Source: Larix kaempferi
Taxonomy: Eukaryota; Streptophyta; Pinopsida; Pinales; Pinaceae
DNA length: 64,000 nt
Assembly (NCBI GenBank): GCA_027924585.1
Contig: BSBM01000190.1
Location: 5,466,501-5,530,500, forward strand
Direction: 5' to 3'
Below the pieces are notes generated by a model. The model was not told the DNA's origin. It made no database searches and worked only from the letters and a program-made list of their open reading frames with translations. Shown in pieces: positions 14,109-26,516 of this stretch. Position 1 is the stretch's first letter. Each line of letters begins with the position of its first letter. A program made the translations under genes and the position numbers.

Positions 14109-14509
14109 TGTTGGTTATGGAGCGAGATCTTCCAGTCTCATAGATGATATTGTTTTACCGGGCCCATGGTTTTGGGTATCCCATGGTATTTTTTCCATTG
14201 TATTTTCCCTATAAAAGAAAGACACTGTAATATGGCTAGGGTTGATGTATTAGGTTTTATGCATTGTAAAGATCTCTAAGATCGGGAGAGAGACTGTGAG
14301 ACAATGAAGAGGAAGTGTAGTGGCTGTGCTTCAAGTTGTATCCCTTCGCCTTGCTGGACAATAATAATAATAAGGACTGGTAAATTCAATGTGGACGTAT
14401 CCCAAGTTGGGGTGAACCATGATATATCTATGTCTCTCTTGTAATGTGTGTGTTATTATATTTTCATTTCTCTTTATTGTTATTAATTTGCAATCCTGTT
14501 TTTCTAACA
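14109..14509 (+). repeat. Copia-1 3' LTR
   Basis: 401 bp, TGTTGGTTATGG to TTTTTCTAACA, followed directly by the second GCCTT target copy. It lacks the ~101 bp block of the 5' LTR but is otherwise closely similar. Confidence 0.9.
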
Positions 14510-14514
14510 GCCTT

Positions 14515-16401
14515 CTCGCTTAAGTCCAGGAAAACTTATGATTATAGCAGACAACCCCAACACTCCCTTAGAATCCCTAAGTTTCCTGGAGTGGCCAGGG
14601 GACTTTTAAGTCTCTGAATCCTGAAATCAACCTTTACACAGCCTCATAGGGTATTGCAGTGCTCCTGCAATCTGGTAGTACTCCTACCCAAACACATCTC
14701 GTGTTTCACTGCTTCACAAGGCATTGCATGCAAATGCTAGTGCTCCTACCATAACACTTCTCATGTCTAATTCCCCTTCAATAAATTGGTAGTACTCCTA
14801 CCAAAACACTTCTCGTGTTCAATTCCTCCATCAATATATTGGTAGTACTCCTACCAAAGCACTTCTCGTGTTCAATTCATATTCGGCTGTGGTGATTCAA
14901 ATCTGTGCTCCAAACTTAACCTTCTCTTCTTCGTTCCTTTTCTTTGTTTAGGTTTTTATTTAAGTTAGCTTGATTTTATGTTAGCTTTATTTAATTTGCA
15001 TGGCACCTCTACTTATCTTATTATAGCGAGGGTTTTTATTATGTGTAGATTTTATCTTTTAATTTCTCTTGATGCTCTCAAGATTTTCACTTCTCTTGTC
15101 ACATTGCCTCATGTGCCTGCAACAATGTCCCATAACATTGTAATGGTGAATTCTTGGTTCATACGGTGGCTCTAATGCCACTATCATGGCCCGCAGTGCT
15201 TTTGGGCGAAATCCTTTTGGTTTTAGCAATCCTCTCGCCATTGATTAGCTTGGCTCTGGAATGCCAAGCCCTTACTTCATCCGATCAATTCCTCGCACAC
15301 ATAAACCAAATAGGTATATTAGCTATATCCTCATGGAGTTCAAGTGTCAATCACAAAAGCAAAATAATATTTTCGTATAACACTTACATAATCATAATTC
15401 TTTTGTCTCTAAATTATGTCAGTCACCACAACATGCCATATAATTTGATAAATAATAGGTTCACCTATTTACTTATCTTACTCATTCTCTGAGTATGTCT
15501 CTTCATGAGCCCCTGATTTTTATTCAAAATCTTATAGTGTGCTTACCATACTTTATGCATCAAGCCCTTGTCTTCCAACAAGTCCCACCAGTATTTACAA
15601 TCTTACGGCCATAAGCTGCAATGTTAGCACATTGATCGTTCTCTTTTCATTAATTTTGGTTTCTTATGAGGTGATAAGTTTACAACCTCGCCAATAATTT
15701 AAATGGTGATTCTATCACCATTCCATTGTTTTCATCTTGCATCTTTATAGATTTACAAGACTATTGTATAACAATTAATGCATATAAACATATCTCTATA
15801 TATATATCAAAGAAATTCTAGATAACATTTTCATTCCTTCCTGAATGCATCAAGGGTTAAATCATAATCCAAATTCCATGTCTACATAGTACATAATACC
15901 AAAACAAAACCAAAGCATCACCATGTGCTTAAAGTTTAGTCCACAATTCTATTGGTCGAGGTGATAACATACCTCACCATAGAATTCCACATTTTCATTT
16001 ATTATACGAGGAAGATGGATCAAAACATTTCTCTTCATTTTGACACAAATAGCCAACTTATTAGTCATCCAAGATAAGCACATCCTTAAAAAACTTTTCC
16101 CTACATATGATAAATATGCAAAAAGGGATTCACACTCTACTATCTTGTCTAAATACATAATAACCAAAACAATTTACTACTTTAGGATAGCACAGCTTTA
16201 TCATGCATTTCATAAATTGATTGTATCTCTATCCTTTATCCAAGAGACCATACAACCCTATTAGGAGGATGTTACTCCTTGAGTATGATACAAAAGTATA
16301 GATTACTAGTATAACAAAAGAATGGAACATGGTAGTGTTTCCTCGATTTATATTTTCATACCTCATGCTTAGCCCAATCAATCCCAAGTGCTGAAACTTT
16401 A
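14515..16401 (-). other. LARD interior, 5' part, non-coding
   Basis: No frame here shows family features. It holds the tandem repeats at 14650-14880 and a second decayed primer-binding-like motif at 15168-15181. The rest is AT-rich sequence. The listed small frames (for example 15154-15492) have no recognisable product. Confidence 0.5.
14650..14880. repeat. Four-copy degenerate tandem repeat, ~55-65 bp unit
   Basis: Each unit carries 'tagtactcctaccaaa', then 'cacttctcgtgttcaattc' or a close variant. The last two copies (from about 14780 and 14838) are the most alike. The repeat belongs to the untranslated leader of the LARD. Confidence 0.7.
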
Positions 16402-16413
16402 GCTCTCATACCA
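16402..16413 (-). other. LARD primer-binding site
   Basis: On the minus strand this reads TGGTATGAGAGC, one base from the plant tRNA-iMet complement, three bases inside the LTR edge at 16417. It fixes the element's sense as minus and the right LTR as the 5' LTR. Confidence 0.8.
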
Positions 16414-18777
16414 CTTTGTGACATGCCCATATTACCACTTTGTCTCTTGACATCAACAATCAGGGTATTAGTCATTTTATACACAAGGTCATATATGTAC
16501 TCAAGTCACCAATAGTAATGCATAGAACACTTATTCAATTATTACCTTTACCTCATTCCATAACACTTACACATTTCGCATAAACATCACCATTAATTCA
16601 GTCCTACAAATTAGTACATAATAACACCAATGGGAATACCCCGAACATTCCTCAATATTATTAAACCATCAAAACCTCCACAAGTAAGCCATCATTTTAC
16701 ATGTAAACTTAAGCAATGGATAATTAACATTTTGCTTTGAATCTCACTTACCATTTTAAACCACAATTCTCATGTAAATTAAAACACATCAATTACACAT
16801 AAAAAGGAGACCTGTATATGTGGTTCACCCAACTCTTTCTATCTCGGAAGCATTTACATAGAATCTCTCACAGATAATCACCATTGATCTTACCCTATCC
16901 ATACTAGCATAGATTCATATTCCCCAATTATTACATAAGTAAAAAGAGACACCGTCCCTTCCCCAAGGGTTTGGAGACACCAACATGAACACCTTATGAT
17001 ATAAATACTAAACACATGTAGAAGGCTTTCCCTACCCAGACTAGCCTATATTTATTTACACCAATGATTGCATTTTTTGTGCAAGGGGTTTACCATACCC
17101 CAACCTGCATCTACATACTCCAATGATAAACTTCTATCACAATGGTTATAAGATCCAGTATTGAGCATGTAATACATAACATCTAACATTATATATATGT
17201 GTAATATATGAACCCTTACGCATGTAGGGATCTTCCTCCCAAGCATGCGCTCTACACATTAGCACCAAGGCATCCAACATGCAACACATACTACATATAT
17301 AAATCAGAAAAAAGGTGTTGGGACTAATTTCCCCAACGCTGCGCAGCATATAACCAAGTTGAAACTTATATACATATTATAAGAATACTATACAAAATAG
17401 AGGAAGGATGCATAGGTCGACTTAAGAGATATGGCCATTCCTTTTAACCAAATAATTACATATCATTTTCCTAGGACACTATATAATGTACTACTCTTCA
17501 CCAGTTTGAATGCACATCATACAAATCCTGAATTAACACATAATACTACTAAATACTTGCATGGGTCAATGTATGAATCCCTTTTTTTCTGTCAAAGATA
17601 GAGAACATTTCCTACACTTGTAGCGTGAGATTTAATAGTCCAGAAAATCCACTAGGTTTTAATCTTACAATATATATACATAAACCATAGGCTCGATTAC
17701 ACTCAGGTTCTCCTACTTAAACTAGCAGATAAGTATAGGTTGGATCCTTCAAGGGAATCGCCCAGATTTCTTTTTGCCAACAAGAAACGAACTGTATTTA
17801 ATAAGGATCAAGATCCGCACCACAAAGGTGAAATTTAAAGTTAACCAGCAAATGCGAAACACTACTACTGGGTGATTCTATTACAACGAATACCCTCCCA
17901 TATACTTCGGTAAACAAAATGAGCATAACGTCATCTAAAGGGTGCTCCTCTTAAGGAGATGTACTACCCCAAATTCACACAGAGCAAAAGTGTGCAGTGA
18001 TCGCATCTCTTCATCATATAATGTGCACGGTAACCCTAGGAACAGTGGTGCACAACGATTTTCCTTATGTCCAAGGATTGGCAATCTGGAGATATATCAA
18101 CGCACAAATGATGAGGCGCAGAGATCTTATTTCTCTGTCAGGGTAATACCATGTGTCAGAGTTTCAAATTCTGATCTGTAAAAATATATACATAGGTGAT
18201 ATAATAAGAACTAAAGAGTGCGCAGCAAACAATATGACATACAGCTTAACACATTTGAAATCTATGGAAAACTATTGTACAGGGAGCAATCTACCCGAGG
18301 CGCAATTATCCAAAGGACACGGAGCAATCTCCCCCATATCTGTGCCGCCACCCAGATGACATTCAGCCTTACAAAAAGAATAGGGATCAGCCCCCTTTCT
18401 GCCCATTCCTCCCCTACAAGGCATTTAGCATTTCCACCAAAATAATAAAAGAAAGGAATGAAAATGCACCACCAGAATGCAGTTTGAAGTATATCAGAGA
18501 TAAAAAAAAACAAGAAATAAACAACCCCACTCATGCGCAGTAACACCAAAAAAACAATCTCCGCGTTTGCATCTACAGAAGCAAATAAAGAGGCCACCAA
18601 AAAAAAATGAAAAGGAGGAACGAAAATACAGCACATATATAAAATACAGTAACCAGACAATTATAAAGGGCTCTCTCTCCCCCTCTCTGCGAACTAACCA
18701 AAGGAGACCTGACACAATTAAAACATGCAGTAGAACCAAATCCTCCAGTCTATCCCCTCGACTGTCCAAAAGACCAA

Positions 18778-19016
18778 GCTAAACTCTAGATAGTTTGCAC
18801 CAAGGATCTGGCGATTTTTTTGGCAAAAATCTGGTTGAAATGACAGTTTTGGGTTGCTAGAATTGCATAATCTGGGTGTTCCAAGGATAATCGAGGTACC
18901 CGAAGTCTCTGAATCCATTCCTGCAACCAAAATTGCAATTCAAACAACTCAAATCGCAGTTTCAGCAATTTCCCCAACACCAAATTCTGGTGAATACAAA
19001 CTATCTAGAATTTAGC
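18778..19016. mobile_element. MITE-like element with 20 bp terminal inverted repeats
   Basis: GCTAAACTCTAGATAGTTTG at 18778-18797 and its complement with one change at 18997-19016 bound a 239 bp non-coding block. The left LARD LTR lacks it, reading straight from 'ctgtccaaaa' to 'acatacccaaaa'. A clean target duplication is not visible, and a few extra bases (about 19017-19035) are also absent from the left copy. It could be a MITE insertion in this LTR or an imprecise loss from the other. Confidence 0.6.
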
Positions 19017-19580
19017 CCATTCCCCGCCCAAAACAAAATACCCAAAACAAAAACCTCCCTCGTGCATGAAGGCCCCTCCCTTTTCTAGAAAAGACAAAAG
19101 GTAGGTTTAAAAAAAAACCGTCCCCCAATAAAATGACAAGTGGCGGTTTAAAAGCATCTTGGCGCTCCCTCCTTAGGGCCAACCCACAGCACTCTCTTCC
19201 ATTTTAAACGAGAAAAACTCACATCGCCCACTCCCTTCGAAGCAATGAGTGCGCCCTCCAAGTAGTATATGGTTTACAAACACATTTAATAAATTAAAGA
19301 ATAACGAACTTCTTCTTAGAAACGGCATTCACTCATAAGTGGAACCCCCTTATCCATTTAATTTATATAGGATTGAAAATAAACACTATCCAAAGTAATA
19401 TATAAATATCTATACGTATCCAAACACTAATAAAATGATTTATCATTCATTATTCAACTTAACGTGATTGTGTGAACACCTTTATATACTTATACTTATA
19501 CATAAAGATATACCCCATAACACTTTAACTAGAACATTAATGTTTTATGTACACACCACTATGTCTCTCTCTCTATATAT

Positions 19581-19800
19581 ACTATATTAAAGATATGGTT
19601 ACCTCAAACCATTAAATATATATATATACTATATTAAAGATATGGTTACCTCAAACCATTAAAGCCTTTCCCCAATGTTTAAGGCCAATAATTATTAATA
19701 TCTTAATAATTCTATGCTTCTTTCCACAAACCATATGTATCTCTATATATACTATATTAAAGATATGGTTACCTCAAACCATTAAAGCCTTTCCCAAATG
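19581..19800. repeat. Expanded repeat block inside the right LARD LTR
   Basis: The unit 'actatattaaagatatgg' followed by 'ttacctcaaaccatt' begins at 19581, 19628 and 19751. The left LTR has it once, interrupted by the solo LTR, and has its own ~75 bp duplication at 7496-7645. The place is thus variable between two copies that were identical at insertion. Confidence 0.75.
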
Positions 19801-20741
19801 TTTAAAGTTTAATACATTCAAATTCATTGGATATAAAATACTAATAGTAATTTATGAAAATAATAATATATATATATATATTAATATCATAATAAACTTT
19901 CTCCAATATAATAGGACTAGAGTATTTATATATCTCTATATAAATATTATCCTTATTATAATGCATTCTTTGCATTATCCTCATCCTTTACTCAACTCTT
20001 AAGTAAATTATAAAAGTGGAACCCCCTTTTCCACCTATTCTTCATTAATAATATAAGCCTAACTTGGAATTCATATTTCACTAACCCAAGTAATATAGAT
20101 ATACATACCCACCTAAGTAAAATATTTATTAACTATTAATCAGTTATTAAATCTTCCTTAGATGGAGACCAATTAGCTTTTAGAGCTAATTATAATGCAT
20201 ATAAAGTTTATCAAAGGTGATAGCATAAATATAAATGTATAGATATGTATTTCGTTTATCTTTATAAGGCACTAATTACTCATCACTTAGTCCATAAGAT
20301 GATAAAATAGTTTAGCTTACGCTAATAATTAGATAATGGGTTTGAGTAATGGAAACCCTAGTGTTGTCTGTCGGGATTAGATTGGTACGAGTTTAATACT
20401 TTTACTTAAAATATTTTATCATAGATTAATGTAGTGCTAAAATTTAGGTCTTAGGAAACACTTACTACCCCTCGACAGTTATGAGTTGCATCGACAAGCC
20501 CTCTTTAAGACTAACCAATAACCAAAAAAAAAGAAGTAACCTTCGGTGAACTTAAATGTTCACTAAAGTGCTTGTGGCATCATGACAACATTTGTCATCA
20601 AACCATCGTTTCCAATCCATTTCACCTCATCCCCCTCCTAGGATTCGTACACGCAAAGGTAGGTTGCATTGTGACCTTACTCTCCTAAACTTGCATTCCA
20701 ACTTACCAATTAGAATTATTAAACTACATTACTTACAATGT

Positions 20742-20780
20742 TTTCTGGTGGGGCCTTGGCCTTGAGCTCCTCACCAGAAA
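20742..20780 (-). other. LTR hairpin, right LARD copy
   Basis: TTTCTGGTGGGG (20742-20753) pairs with CCTCACCAGAAA (20769-20780). It begins 60 bases inside the sense start of the LTR. The loop contains GAGCTCAAGGCCAAGG on the sense strand, identical to the loop at 35083-35098. Confidence 0.6.
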
Positions 20781-20844
20781 TAGTACAATACATTTTCACA
20801 TTTACAAAAATAGCATGAGTGTCAAAGAGGGATATTACAGTAGT

Positions 20845-23368
20845 TCTTCAAGATACATACTATGTGTACTCTACTATACTATGTTATCTTAAATATTCTT
20901 TACATAGCATTTTGTATTAGAGCATATGATACATGGCTTGGATACTTCAAAACAACTCATCTCGTTGTCTTTGTAATAATTTTTTTTATGATAGTTTTTA
21001 ATATAGCTAAATGTTTAGTAAAATGAAAATAAATCACATAGTGATTTTGTTTAAAATTGCATATTCTAGTTCACTCTAATTTAAATATACATCATGTGGA
21101 ATATAGGGCTTTTGACTAGTCAAAACAAAGTCTCAAACAGGTGTTCTAGGAAAAACTATTATTTACAAATACTTAGAGATCTAAATAAATTATAACCTAT
21201 TTCATTGGATAATAGATGGGCCGTAGAATTTCAAAAGTTAATCCAAAAAATTAAACATGTGAAAGTCTGTACAAGTTCACTCTCTTAAAAGGGCCAAATT
21301 AAACAAGTTGTTGAATTGTTGCCATAAATTTCTCTAGGTTTATCATAATTTACTCAAACCTATGGCCTAGTATAGGATACATATAATTATACTACAAAAA
21401 ATAAATTCATCTTATAAGGGGGGGATTTCAGGTGGAAGGTCAAATAGCAAGATAGTCTCCAAATAAAGGTTTTAAAATGTATGCTAACTTAGATTTAACA
21501 TAACCTTAGATTGGGATGTCCAATTTAGATGATTCAAAAGCTTATGGAAAGGGAAAACACATGAGAATTTAACGGAAATAAATTAATAGTTTTTTTTATC
21601 ATTATTTTTAAAATAGTGAGATTGTACTAAACCTAAATTAAGAATCAATGGAAAGACATATCTTTAAAGGAGTGGAAAATGGAGTTGCTCATAAGTAATG
21701 GTTAAGGATTGTGAATAAAAAAGTTGAAAAAAATTATGTAGAAAGTATTTATTTTGTTGTTGAATCTCTTAAGTGGTGGAGTATTCATGGTATAAATACT
21801 CAAGCATGTGACACATGGTAAATATTTGAAGAACTCTTCTCAAAAAGATGGATGAAGGAGTCAAAAATGGAAGAGGAAAATAAAAATCAAGAAGAATTGA
21901 AAGAAGAAAAAGATTAACTCTAGAATAAATGTGATGAGTTGTCCAATATATGATACCTCAATCACACACTCATTAAGGAGTTTCATAAATTGAACCTTGA
22001 AAGTAATAGGAAAGGAAAGTGGGAAAATGATGAGTAAATGGAAAAATTCAAAAAGAAGGATAAAGAAATATGTATATTACTAAACCATACTAAAAATGTA
22101 ATGGATGACTTCAAGATATTTAAAGAACAAAGGAAGCATGGTCAAAATGAAAACAAAAACAAGGATCTTGGATGAAGGACTAATCTCGAAGAGGAAATTA
22201 TCTGCAAGAAGCTTTAAGAAGCCTTAAACAATGAGGATGTAAAATAGGAAATGAAATCTAGAATCGAATAATGATATAAGAATTTTATGGATGGCATCAC
22301 ATTGCAGCTACACAATAAGAATGAATACAAGATCAAAGAAGGTCACCCTAAAATGAAACAATAGAAGAAGTTGAGCACCAGCTTGAGGATGTACATGTCT
22401 AATATGATGGTATTATATCAATGACTAGAGTAATCAAATACCAAGCATAAAGAATAGAGGATGTCATTGTATTTGAAAATAATATTTATTATAGGAATGT
22501 CAAAAATAAAGGGAAACCATCAAAGGTGAAACCAAATCGATACCCTCATTACCAAGAAAATTTGAACAAAAAATATTCTACATCGACAGTACTAGAAGAT
22601 GGAATAACCAACAATATTCATGGAGTAGTGCATCACAAAATCATTATTTGACAATATATATCATTAGAGAGAATTAACTTCAACAAATCAAATAAGTCAC
22701 AATAAATACAAATGGAATGAGAGGGAAGAAAATTATGCAACAATTACCTGTCGAGGATTGAGATCAAGAATAATGAAATTTGGATGGTTGGATCATCATT
22801 AAGGGAAACAATAAAGTAGGAACATAATGAAATCCAATTACTTGGTTTCAAATTTTTTTAAGGGTGTCATGCCATGAACCAAGGGGGGCACATATGGGGT
22901 TAAATGTATATGATATGACCCCAAGGGGGTCATATATGGGATTAAATGTATTTGTAATTAAGTAAATTTAGTTGTAAAAGTTATTAGTTTAAGAACGGGC
23001 CTACATCTACAATCAGTGAATAGGTATATAGAGAGGTCATCTAGTCATTGTTAATGAGAATGAGGAATTGGATATAGGAATGTACGAAGGTATTTGTAGG
23101 AGGTCCTCTTATTCTTTAAGAAGTTATTGGATAACTCATGTACTTATTCATTTTGGATTTTTCTTTCACATTAAAATTTGTTGTACTTACATAACATTCT
23201 CATGAGCTCCATAGTGAAACAGGGCATTGGACAATTCCTAAAATGCAATGGGTAAAAATAATTTTCCATCTTTGTGACACTAAGATGGTTCAAGATGAAA
23301 ATGTATTTCCCTTAGGATATCTGTTGTACACCCAAATTGGGTTGCAATTTCAAAATATATATTACAAT
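20845..23368. other. AT-rich intergenic stretch outside the LARD
   Basis: No intact frame. A gag-like trace lies at about 21730-21930 (separate entry). At 22880-22955 a 'gggg...catatgggattaaatgta' phrase occurs twice. The part from about 22860 to 23190 resembles an LTR in composition, but I could not place its ends. Confidence 0.4.
21730..21930 (+). pseudogene. Trace of a retroelement gag domain (weak)
   Basis: One frame gives SLKWWSIHG, then TW, a stop, and IFEELFSKRWM, followed by an E/K-rich run. The W-W spacing followed by W..F...F..RW is what gag capsid domains of Gypsy-like elements show. Stops are frequent and no zinc knuckle or pol follows, so this is a guess from pattern only. Confidence 0.3.
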
Positions 23369-23429
23369 AACGACCTTCCTATCCTTCCTCAGATCCAAGG
23401 GTGAATACTAGGAGAGTGCATGAGGTGAT

Positions 23430-23968
23430 TGCGTCATGCATAGAAGTAGAGATAAGATGTGGGGAAAGACAAGCGTAAATATGTGACAACTACATGATTG
23501 TATCTACCATGGGAAAGATAGTTATGAAGCAAGGTGAGAACAAGGTGGGTGACATGACCTTTGTCTGAACAATTAATGGGGAGTTAAATCGAGGGAGGAT
23601 GAAGGCTTGGAAGATGAGTACAAAAGTTCATTCTAAGGATATGGCAAGCCGTCTGATGATCTAGTCAATCTAGTTAGTTTTCATTTCCATTTATGGTGAT
23701 TTGGAAAGGAGTTCGTTACCATTTGGAAGATGCTTTGCATGATGAGGTGCATGTTTGCAAAGGTGATGGAAAGTAGCAATAGTCGGAAGAAGATACTTAT
23801 GTCACAACTATTCCTATAAGAGGTGGAAAGGATATCATGGAGTCAAGTGGGCCTTTTGCGAGAGCGATTGGTTTGGGAAAACATAGGGCTAATAGAGAAA
23901 AAATTCGCACTGTGTAGGCAGTGTGGATTTTTCAATTCACCATCCCTCGAGTAGTGTAGGAAGAAATT
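23430..23968. repeat. 539 bp direct repeat, copy 1
   Basis: It begins TGCGTCATGCATAGAAG and ends GGAAGAAATT. Copy 2 (26517-27055) has the same length with scattered substitutions and no indels that I notice. Equal length and sharp edges suit LTRs or a recent duplication. A 5 bp target duplication outside the pair is not seen (GTGAT against GGAAA). Confidence 0.8.
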
Positions 23969-24793
23969 TGTTGACTCAAACCCAGTCGACAGGGGTTCCA
24001 CTCACTATCGACACCCAAACCACTGCGATCTCCCTGAGCACTGGCCCAGATAGGTTTTACCCCATCCAACAACACCTACAGAGCAAATGAGGTCTCACCC
24101 GAGATGTTCAAGGGAGAGTTGATGGAACCATGTTTCTGCCGAATGAAGGAGGATGTTCGCGGCTCATTTACTTGACTTATTGCAGCATTTCAGGAATAGA
24201 TTTATGTATTTAACCCAAACATCATTTGTATTGATAGCATCTTTCAACATTCATCATCGGAACAAATATAACAGTACAACATTAATTGCAGCAAGAAAGC
24301 ATAGCATCATTCATATATTGCAACATGCATTACCACAGATGAACAAAAGACATACAGGGATTCCGCAAAATGGCTTTGTCATATCATATTAACTCTGCAA
24401 AAACCCAGATACAATATCTCCGTAAAATACATATCTTGAAGATATTTCTCTATCTCAGATACACAATCAAAAGGAGCATCAATCCCAGATGATTTACACT
24501 TACACTTCTATGACTATTTATAGGCTTTCGCCTTTACATTGCTTGTCCACTTACTAACAACTTCCTAACCGACACTTCAAGCAATGACCCTAAATCTAGC
24601 TATCATGGTCCAACTAACCCAAAAACCCGCATATTGCGGTACAATTGACCCAAAAATGCAAAAAATAACATCATTTGTTCTTGATTTTTTGCCTTTTGTG
24701 GTATCGCAGTACTCGCGGTGCTGCAATGCTTACCCATCTAACCGCCTGCCAACAGGCGCCCAACACAATCTTGTGGTCCTCCCTCAAGCCACG

Positions 24794-26505
24794 TCAGGAG
24801 GATATGGTGTACTCTGTGGTCTTGACCCTGAAATCCTCGTATTGTTGCTCGACTGTCATCACCTACTCCTTTACTGCCATAGCCATCGCCTCACTGTCGA
24901 TCACATCCTGGGTCGATGGATGCGTAGTTAGCTTAGCCGCAACTTGTTGGCGACCTTCCTGTACAGCCTGGAGGACTTCACCAAATTTTGTCATGAACTG
25001 ACCGCCAACTTCCTAGAATTCCTCCAGCTGCATGACACGCTTCTTCTTATGCTCATTGGCCTTGGTGACACGTTGCTGCAAATATTTTAAATCCACAGGC
25101 TTAGCGACCTGCTCCATTGGTGGCATTGTGTGCATCGCCATCTTTAGTGTCGCCAACTGCCCCTCCGCTTCGTGCCGAAACGTGGTCAATTTTTCAATCT
25201 GCTTGTCTTAAACAATTTGGCCCCAAAACTGCATGGTGTCGGTTGTGAGTTACGTCGCTGCCATTTCTAGCTCCCCCATTTATGCTACTACCTCCTCAAT
25301 AGCATGCTTGCATTCAACCCCTTGCACTTGGGGTGTGCCAAGGTCGACCAGTGTTGTTAACTCCTTATTGTCATGCTGCAGCTTGGTAATGACAACCCCA
25401 AGTTGTTGCACATGTTGAATCATGTCCAACTCTGCGGTGGGCTCTAACACATGATGGAAAGCCTCAGCTATAGCCATCTCGACCCACACACTTTGATCCC
25501 ACAAGGTTTCCTTCTCCACAATGAGGTGATCCTGTTCTTTCTTCAGTTCTTTGGTCACTCGAGCCTTCTCGGGTTGTTCCTTTTTGATGTCCTCTTCCAA
25601 CTCATCCACATCCTGTCGCACTGTAGGATCCCTCCGTGTTAACTCTGTGACAAATTCCTTCGCAACTTCCTTGCTCTCCTGCAAGCGCAGATACTTACCG
25701 TTTATCTTGCACATATTGTTGGCCATCTCCCAGTTGGCCACCACCTGCATATTTGTCAACGCCTTCACAGGTAGAGAATTGACATTGATGGTCACTTTCT
25801 CTAATGGATGCAGCAAGGCCTTCAAAGCCTCATCATCAGTCAGAATCGTAGTCGGGGGAATATCAACATTCGTGACCCGCGTCTCAGTGCTACTTGTGCC
25901 AACTGGATGCGCCGACACTTCTTCTGGTGCCTTCCTTGAAACCATATCGCACAAGGAGTCCAAACGAGTAGTGAGCGCATAGAAACCTTCATCCATCTTC
26001 ACTGTCATTATTTTCTCCATTATAGTGGATGTGTTAGTGATTGCTAGTAGTAGTCGGCCCAACTGCGCCTCCGACGATAAGGGCATCCCACTGATTGTCC
26101 CAAGGTCTTGGTGCCCTTTTTTCCTTCCTTCTTCAAGCTGACGCTCCTCAGCCAAGGAGGTATGCGATGATTCCTCATCCGACATCTGATGTGGTTCTTC
26201 CATGTCTAGCACATCAGATGGTATCCCCATAGACTCCTCCTCCTGAATAACTGTTACACTCCATTTGACCGGCCAGTCGTCGATGATCGGATCCAATCCT
26301 TCGTCTATTATCTTATAGGGGGTCTGCAACCACTTTCTATCCAGATCATGGCACGTTTGCACGTAGATGTTGTGTGGACCGATCGTGAACCAGGAAATGC
26401 CCTTATACTTCTCAACATTGGCCTGAGTCAACCACAGAATCCGCTCAGCGGCCGCCTGCAGTGCCTCCCAATACAACCAGAACTGTGTAGCACAATCATT
26501 GAGTC
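24794..26505 (-). pseudogene. Unknown coiled-coil protein, one frame broken only by stops
   Basis: A single minus-strand frame runs from just inside the second 539 bp repeat (about 26505) to 24794, ~570 codons, with no frameshift. The first 405 or so codons are open (26505-25283). Then six in-frame stops appear: three TAA, two TAG, one TGA. There is no good ATG at the upstream end, because a stop near 26506 precedes LNDCATQFW, so the N-terminus is missing or was spliced. The N-terminal part is W/Y-rich (LYWEALQAAAERILWLTQ). The middle is acidic. The C-terminal half is heptad-like and charged (VDELEEDIKKEQPEKARV), predicting coiled coil. I do not recognise the family. It could be a gag-like protein of a non-autonomous element or a captured host gene. 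Confidence 0.55.
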
Positions 26506-26516
26506 ACTCTGGTTCC

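Larger units (their letters stand above)
9569..14509 (+). mobile_element. Copia-1: full-length Ty1/Copia retrotransposon (Tnt1/Tork-like)
   Basis: Two LTRs (9569-10070, 14109-14509), each TGTTGG...TAACA, enclose a primer-binding site, a gag-pol frame and a polypurine tract. The 5 bp target duplication GCCTT is perfect (9564-9568 and 14510-14514). Domain order is gag, zinc knuckle, protease, integrase, reverse transcriptase, RNase H, which is Copia order. The integrase and RNase H wording is closest in my knowledge to Tnt1-type (Tork) elements. Multiple stops and one frameshift make it defective. Confidence 0.92.
58..20839 (-). mobile_element. LARD-like non-autonomous LTR retrotransposon, nested host of two other elements
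   Basis: Two long direct repeats (58-8742 and 16417-20839) bound a short interior. On the minus strand each LTR starts TGTAATATCC and ends with ...CACA. GTAGC (53-57) and GTAGT (20840-20844) flank the whole as a 5 bp target duplication with one mismatch. A primer-binding site resembling the tRNA-iMet complement lies at 16402-16413 and a purine tract at 8743-8755, so transcription ran on the minus strand. After removing the two nested elements the LTRs are ~4.4 kb and the interior only ~2.7 kb, and I find no gag or pol in it. That is the architecture described for LARDs (large retrotransposon derivatives), which need enzymes from another element. The partner family is not identifiable from here. 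Confidence 0.8.
16417..20839 (-). repeat. LARD right LTR (5' LTR in sense)
   Basis: 4423 bp, matching 58-8742 after removal of the solo LTR. It differs from the left copy by a 239 bp MITE-like block (18778-19016) and by extra copies of an AT-rich repeat at 19581-19800. It has no insertion at the place where the left copy carries the solo LTR. Confidence 0.88.
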
